From positions 1-11,153 of the forward strand of contig JAGDBW010000172.1 of assembly GCA_017958845.1 (NCBI GenBank): a DNA stretch of 11,153 bases, read 5' to 3'. Position numbers and translations under genes: made by a program. Origin of the DNA: Clostridia bacterium (GTDB lineage Bacteria > Bacillota > Clostridia > Oscillospirales > CAG-272). The notes beneath the pieces were generated by a model. The model saw only the letters and a list, made by a program, of their open reading frames with translations. It ran no database searches and had not been told where the DNA came from. Every line of letters starts with the position of its first letter. The first letter of the stretch is position 1. Positions 8,001 through 11,153 of the stretch are shown here, in pieces.

Positions 8001-9955
8001 ATCTCGACCTCTTCCTGCACGACGTTGCCGTCGTCGTCGAGGACGGGATCGCCGTTGTCATCCAGCACGTCGACCTTTTCGGTGGTGCCGATGGTGGTCA
8101 CGTTGGTGCCCCAGAAGGTGACGTCGTTGAGCGACGCGTTGTTGATGGAGGTGCCCCAGCGGTTGACGCTCACGGTGCCGGTCGGCATGTAGTTGCGGGC
8201 GTCGAACTGCACGTCGCCCACGGGGCGCATGCCTTCGCGCTCGGCGGTGTCATAGTCCAGCGCGCGGGCGGAGGCGTCGGCGCGGGAGGCGAGCAGGTAG
8301 TTGAGATAGTTGGCGCGGGCGGCGGAGATCGCGATCTCCTCGCCGCCGATGGTCTGCGTCCAGGTCACGGTGTGCAGCTTTTCTTCCAGGCGGAAGTCCT
8401 TGAGCTGTACGGCCGCGGCGGGCAGACTCACGGTGAGGTACGCTTCGCTGCCGGAGACGGAGGAAGCGGCGGCGCCGTTGACGCTCGCCTGTCCGCCTTC
8501 GACCGTGATCGTGACGTCGTTCCAGGCGCCGGCGGTCAGCGCGGGCGCGGTCAGCGCCGTGTCACCGACGGCATAGCCGAGGGCGGGGTCGCCATACACT
8601 TTGAAGGAGAAGCGGTAGTCGGAGGCGATGCGGGCGTCCGACAGATAGGTGTTTCCGCCCGCGCGGGTCAGCGGGACGCGCAGGGCGGACCCGCCGGTCA
8701 CGGTCAGCGCGTCGGCGGTGAGGGTATAGGTCTTGTCGCCGGCGGCGGCGGTGCCGCGATGGCGGTTGGCGGGGTCGTTGGCACGGGCGGCGGGATCGCC
8801 GTCGAGCAGCAGAGCCCCGGCGCCGTTGATGTCGGTGTAGCCGGGCTCAACGCCGAAGACGGCGTCGGGGCCGTAGTCGGACGACATCCACATGGTCTGA
8901 TAGCCGAAGTTCTCGTGTTTGACGGGAGCGGAGATGCTCTGCTCGATCGTCTCCGGCTCGGCGGTAAAGCCGCGGGTGACAAACGTGATGTTGTCCAGCG
9001 CCCACACGCTCCTGGCGGCCGGCTGCGTCTCGGGGGCGATCATCATAAAGCGCAGGCGGGTGCCGTGGGAGTTGAAGGAGGTGTTGTAGTTGCGTTCCTG
9101 CGAGGCGAGATAGAGCATGGAGGCCTCGCCGGTGCAGAACTGTCCGTCCTTGTCCTCAAACTCGACGACGTAGTCGTAAAAGCCGATGGTCCCGGACTGG
9201 AGATAGTACTTGATCGTGATGGTGTTCCAGCGGGTCAGGTCCAGCGTGCCGAGATAGGTGTCGCGGTCGTCGTTCTGTTCGTCGATGAGCGACCCGGAGA
9301 CGGTACGGATCCAGACTTTTCCGTCCGGGGTGACGAGCAGCATACGATAGGCGTTTTCGTCGTTTTCAAGCCCCAGAAAGAAGATGGACTGCGGATTTTC
9401 AAGCCACAGATCAAAGCTGACGCTCACATAGTCGTAGGAGCGGATCTCGATGTTGGCTTCGGTCTTGTTGTCGTTGTCGCTCAGAAAGTAGGCCGGCATC
9501 AGGGTCATGTAGCCGGCGGTATATCCCGCGTTGGTATGGACGGCGGGATCGTAGGTAAAGGCAAGAGCCCGCCCGGCGTTTCCGCCGACGCCCGTCGCGA
9601 GCGCGTGAGCGGCCTCGGGGTAGGACCACTTGGAAGTATCGCTGTGCGGGGCGTTGATATGGTTGCCTTTGTACTCATAGCGGTCGATCGAGGTTTCGCT
9701 CATCGCCTCTTTTTCGGGGTGGTCGATCCAGTACTGTTCGGTCGCGTAGCGGATCGAGTCCGGGGAGGCGTTGGATTTGTCGTCTACCTTGATGTATGCG
9801 CGTTCGAAATCAAGGGAGATCTCCTTGATGTCTTCGACGTCTTCCTGGTCGGTGACCTGCACGTCCGTATAAGCGGCCGCGGCCCACAGGGTCGCCGCGC
9901 CCGCCAGACAGACGAGCAAAAGGAAGGTCAGAAGCGTGCGGAAGAGATGTTTCAT
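5030..9955 (-). CDS. Giant secreted protein with multiple concanavalin A-like modules and a helical C-terminus
   Basis: This 1641-residue exported protein has a Sec signal peptide (1-28, likely cleavage after WAAAA before YTD; no lipobox). Concanavalin-A/LamG-like beta-sandwich modules are suggested by paired motifs, an internal G-x-W-N-type strand and a closing hydrophobic-D-hydrophobic strand. The modules are about 112-328 (LTRWNTITIKYY; WALDNITF), 349-525 (GAWNDVTITVEGG; LKDFRL), 806-992 (DEGWNTFEMEFKY, SFFVNGEYV; VKDFALEF) and 1047-1199 (RGWTSFSAVLEK; RLDDLAVSA). Region 580-800 is probably another, less clear copy and contains acidic loops including DENGDG (682-687), an EF-hand-like calcium motif. 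Residues 1264-1310 resemble an InlB-type repeat (GWFSDEALTARV, then VVLYTKY). From about 1381 to 1615 the protein is helical with heptad-like stretches, ending in an amphipathic helix at 1622-1641. No LPxTG, SLH or catalytic motif was recognised, so glycan or surface binding is inferred. AAGGAG 7 nt upstream and the signal peptide fix the start at 9955. Confidence 0.9.
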   Translation of the reverse strand: MKHLFRTLLTFLLLVCLAGAATLWAAAAYTDVQVTDQEDVEDIKEISLDFERAYIKVDDKSNASPDSIRYATEQYWIDHPEKEAMSETSIDRYEYKGNHINAPHSDTSKWSYPEAAHALATGVGGNAGRALAFTYDPAVHTNAGYTAGYMTLMPAYFLSDNDNKTEANIEIRSYDYVSVSFDLWLENPQSIFFLGLENDENAYRMLLVTPDGKVWIRTVSGSLIDEQNDDRDTYLGTLDLTRWNTITIKYYLQSGTIGFYDYVVEFEDKDGQFCTGEASMLYLASQERNYNTSFNSHGTRLRFMMIAPETQPAARSVWALDNITFVTRGFTAEPETIEQSISAPVKHENFGYQTMWMSSDYGPDAVFGVEPGYTDINGAGALLLDGDPAARANDPANRHRGTAAAGDKTYTLTADALTVTGGSALRVPLTRAGGNTYLSDARIASDYRFSFKVYGDPALGYAVGDTALTAPALTAGAWNDVTITVEGGQASVNGAAASSVSGSEAYLTVSLPAAAVQLKDFRLEEKLHTVTWTQTIGGEEIAISAARANYLNYLLASRADASARALDYDTAEREGMRPVGDVQFDARNYMPTGTVSVNRWGTSINNASLNDVTFWGTNVTTIGTTEKVDVLDDNGDPVLDDDGNVVQEEVEITEERNEYLKGWLDLYMEDGAFVTRLKSVKDENGDGIEHTQTFGFQANLKQDQGVKEMKGERVTEYFRYRYSLWYDKDSFPDSGFTYYFAPPNASLKDADGNSTGLDGFTGQVVFMVAAIDRGEGIKPYLIMPNFRLGEYHGEYFVTEENPTGEVDLADTHRVENSYASISYAGGEMTRTTGMHDQLINIPYTQVSDFIFVELDEGWNTFEMEFKYIGCITSVEAEGYVEARKDPSETPSASAYDYVSLVDGETYKYIDIKNTNHYYFRTSFFVNGEYVCYDEDLTNENRTYFIMDSGINPCITNSYMQGNATLRSDGTETEVEEERIKVKDFALEFLTDEVIAVNCNERGTEGEDVIRAADFTLRASEVADDPKFAYPALTESTVGAVAYTRLNSRLVVDFEAAATARIAYEGLTEELPGDATFDFRIYLDRHTYAPDDETAAKFRSVAPDTIRVKADETTLFAIDAAGVVRVGSAIVADTVERGWTSFSAVLEKTDGGYLLTVYLEGEIILFREPIALTALSSFAIEADGAAGRAFRLDDLAVSASDIPTSRVFMSPVSYMFGPADSPAYNPDFSLTRMFAMKAEGGEPLYMTEDNRYHLIGIDDTTLPVFAGDQALADGWFSDEALTARVKKVKASQTTPVVLYTKYKYRLSYEVTGLQIQPVIGYGELALARRNNTSYWYATVDGEDVYVVPGGSYFLSGNVTFRPADATLGLDIDFILAVRAIDPEAKYADLFEQIAAADACYGEMDEEGNFVSYIVDTTSEKVIAANTELNALKAVLQDKKEKAEEYLAEYARLADKTRTYSERLASYNLMDGEGTEDPDGKTWRYRVDPTYPGIFEANDDLSTLYRTLERTREGAERLVAAVDAYKNVDPSASLSAKFKLMRELGAALTYCEQKLEPRLYETCVLEGLTQSLDEYKAEATRLKDAYNARSASVNAAVVDGYNAVASYNAGIYRANASTKQYNGSVPVAIYRLIDVLRQLLGLN

Positions 9956-10001
9956 GTCCGTTCTCCTTGTATCTGTGTATCTGTGCCGGGGTCGGGAGCC
10001 G

Positions 10002-10025
10002 CCTGCGCGAAACATCTCGCACAGG
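10002..10025 (-). promoter_or_regulatory. 5'-terminal stem-loop in the giant-protein mRNA leader
   Basis: On the minus strand, CCTGTGCGA (10017-10025) pairs with TCGCGCAGG (10002-10010) as a 9-bp stem with one U-G pair and a 6-nt loop. The predicted transcript start is near 10028, so the hairpin would begin only about 3 nt from the 5' end. It lies well away from the ribosome-binding site (9963-9968). There is no T-run, so it is not a terminator. Placement matches known 5' stabiliser hairpins of Bacillota mRNAs. Confidence 0.55.
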
Positions 10026-10034
10026 TGCAGAAAT

Positions 10035-10063
10035 ATCTTATCATATACTCTTTTTTGTGTCAA
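10035..10063 (-). promoter_or_regulatory. Near-consensus sigma-A promoter of the giant-protein operon
   Basis: On the minus strand, consensus -35 TTGACA (10058-10063) and -10 TAAGAT (10035-10040) are separated by 17 bp, with an extended-10 TG at the right place. Transcription should start near 10028, giving a leader of about 72 nt. A palindrome GTCAA-G-TTGAC (10059-10069) overlaps the -35 box and could be an operator. Confidence 0.85.
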
Positions 10064-10331
10064 GTTGACCCGAAGAAAAAAAGAAAAGTACGCATCTTTT
10101 TGTCATTGTTAGACAATTGGGACAAAAGGTTTTTGAGCATTTTGCTTGCTCGTTTCCGCTCCGGTCCGCCCGGGCGGGGCGGCGGGACGGTTTTCGGCGC
10201 GGTTTTGCGCGCGGAGACGGCCCCGTCGGACGGCGGCCCCGGGGCGGGGCGGCGCGGAGCGGACGTCTCCGTGGCGTCTGCTGCTCGGGCGGAGAGGGGC
10301 GAAAGGGGACGCGGAGGTCGGATCGGCTCTC
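10064..10331. other. Divergent intergenic region between the giant-protein operon and the membrane-protein gene
   Basis: The left third (10064-10140) is AT-rich, unlike the rest of the window. It contains an A-rich run and nested inverted repeats: TTTTGTC (10098-10104) with GACAAAA (10121-10127), and ATTGT (10105-10109) with ACAAT (10113-10117). The remainder (10141-10331) is very GC-rich with no recognised gene; the plus-strand frame continuing into the membrane-protein gene is upstream of that gene's promoter. Confidence 0.55.
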
Positions 10332-10360
10332 TTGACGGCGGGGCGGCGCGGGTGTATAAT
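10332..10360 (+). promoter_or_regulatory. Near-consensus sigma-A promoter of the membrane-protein gene
   Basis: -35 TTGACG (10332-10337) and consensus -10 TATAAT (10355-10360) are separated by 17 bp. Transcription should start near 10367, giving a leader of about 43 nt. This excludes the upstream in-frame ATG at 10146 as the start of the downstream gene. Confidence 0.85.
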
Positions 10361-10374
10361 GAGAGGCGAAAACA

Positions 10375-10391
10375 GACCGCCCCCGGCGGTC
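10375..10391 (+). promoter_or_regulatory. Leader hairpin of the membrane-protein mRNA
   Basis: GACCGCC (10375-10381) and GGCGGTC (10385-10391) form a perfect 7-bp GC-rich stem with a 3-nt loop. It starts about 8 nt after the predicted transcript start and ends 7 nt before the AAGGA ribosome-binding site. It could stabilise the 5' end or tune access to the ribosome-binding site. There is no T-run, so it is not a terminator. Confidence 0.45.
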
Positions 10392-10409
10392 GGACCAAAA
10401 GGAAAGATC

Positions 10410-11033
10410 ATGAAGCGTTTTCGTTCTCCCGCCGCGGCCGTCCGGCTGGCGGCGTGCGTGCTGGCCGTGCTGGCGCTGGCCGCCTTCTTTGCCCCTTTCG
10501 TCACCCTCTCGCCCAACACGGACGACACGGCCGTGCTCTTTGTGCAGGCTCTCAAAGCGATGTTCGGCCAGGATCCGACCGGCCCGCGCAACCTCTCGGG
10601 GGTGGAGCTCATCTTTGCCTTTACCGCCGACTCGACCATCCATCCGCAGCTCGACATCGGCCCCCTGCCCGCCAACGCCGCGGTGCTGGCGGCGGCGGTG
10701 CTGACGCTGGCGTCGCTGGTCTTTCTCTTTCTCCCCGTGCGGGGGCGGGATCTGTGGAGCGCGTGTCTGGCCGGCGGCAGCGCGGTCTGCGTCTTTGTCA
10801 GCTGCATGAAAAAACTCTACTTTATCCCCTACTACGCCCGCTTTACCAAAAACGGGGGCGAGCAGCTGCGGCGTCTGCTGGAAGAAGAAAAGCTGTTGGT
10901 CCGCCCCAACTGGGGGGCGGTGGCGGTCATCGTGCTGTGCCTGTTTGTCTTTATGATCGAGATGAACCTCTGGTCGCAGCTGCGCTACGACCCGCTGTTT
11001 GTCAAAGCGCGGGGGATCGGCTCCGACGAGTGA
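10410..11033 (+). CDS. Four-helix membrane protein of unknown function
   Basis: This 207-residue protein is not recognised as any named family. Four hydrophobic segments are visible: about 12-31 (after a basic MKRFRS start), 89-109, 115-132 and 168-187. Between helices 1 and 2 is a roughly 55-residue loop (VTLSPNTDDT through LDIGPLP) that by the positive-inside rule would face outside, since the N-terminus and the RGR between helices 2 and 3 are basic. The loop between helices 3 and 4 contains KKLYFIPYYARF and EQLRRLLEEEKLL; topology puts it outside too if all four helices insert. The short C-terminus (LRYDPLFVKARG) would be cytoplasmic. The start at 10410 has AAGGA 6 nt upstream and fits the promoter at 10332-10360. 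It is transcribed away from the giant-protein operon, and no partner gene is visible on its right side. Confidence 0.8.
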   Translation: MKRFRSPAAAVRLAACVLAVLALAAFFAPFVTLSPNTDDTAVLFVQALKAMFGQDPTGPRNLSGVELIFAFTADSTIHPQLDIGPLPANAAVLAAAVLTLASLVFLFLPVRGRDLWSACLAGGSAVCVFVSCMKKLYFIPYYARFTKNGGEQLRRLLEEEKLLVRPNWGAVAVIVLCLFVFMIEMNLWSQLRYDPLFVKARGIGSDE

Positions 11034-11125
11034 CGCCCCGGCCGTGTCCGGCGGCGATCGCCCGCCGCGCGGATGCCGCGCCGCTCCCCCTCCCCGATCG
11101 GCCAAAACCCCACGCGTTTGCAAAA

Positions 11126-11153
11126 CCCCCCTCGGCAAAAGACGGCGAGGGGG
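11126..11153. terminator. Possible terminator at the right edge
   Basis: CCCCCTCG (11127-11134) and CGAGGGGG (11146-11153) form a perfect 8-bp stem with an 11-nt loop. The window ends at the stem, so a plus-strand T-run that would make it the terminator of the membrane-protein gene cannot be seen. On the minus strand the stem is followed by four T residues, so it could instead end a convergent gene beyond the edge. Confidence 0.5.

Noticed and set aside
9956..10063. An upstream in-frame ATG start (10063) for the giant secreted protein
   Set aside because: It falls in the -35 box of the promoter, upstream of the predicted transcript start, and would bury the signal peptide. The ATG at 9955 has AAGGAG 7 nt upstream.
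10146..10409. An N-terminal extension of the four-helix membrane protein
   Set aside because: The extended frame precedes and crosses the promoter at 10332-10360 and encodes Arg/Gly-rich noise. The ATG at 10410 has a proper ribosome-binding site and a signal-anchor-like start.

Overview
This window looks like chromosomal DNA from a high-GC, Gram-positive member of the Clostridia (Bacillota), probably an uncultivated gut or rumen lineage. The evidence is indirect. It has strong Shine-Dalgarno sites of the AAAGGAGG type, sigma-A promoters with 17-bp spacers, lipoproteins whose lipobox cysteine is followed by a lysine run, Listeria-Bacteroides (InlB-type) repeats, and a Firmicutes-style XRE regulator. 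No rRNA, tRNA, CRISPR array or mobile-element gene was seen.

Layout, left to right. A minus-strand gene runs off the left edge; only its first ~30 codons are present, but it has a well-formed promoter (128-156). Next is a single-gene unit: a 732-residue lipoprotein built of InlB-type repeats and two related beta-sandwich modules (286-2484, minus), with promoter 2567-2595 and terminator 239-265. Then comes a likely two-gene minus-strand unit: a flavin-reductase-family protein (3322-3996) followed by an XRE-family regulator (2869-3246), ending at a strong terminator (2824-2863). Next is a second two-gene minus-strand operon: a 1641-residue secreted protein with several concanavalin-A-like modules and a helical C-terminus (5030-9955), followed 19 bp later by a 237-residue lipoprotein (4297-5010). 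It is driven by a near-consensus promoter (10035-10063) and ends at a terminator (4241-4283). On the right, a divergent plus-strand gene (10410-11033) encodes a four-helix membrane protein of unknown function with its own near-consensus promoter (10332-10360).

Most of the coding capacity is for the cell surface: two lipoproteins, one very large exported protein and one multi-pass membrane protein. The secreted giant and its downstream lipoprotein are the best candidate for an undescribed functional pair. Their transcript appears to begin with a stem-loop of the kind that stabilises long mRNAs in Bacillota. The divergent membrane-protein transcript also carries a hairpin near its 5' end. None of the surface proteins shows a sortase signal, and no catalytic motif was recognised in them, so binding or structural roles are the most that can be inferred.
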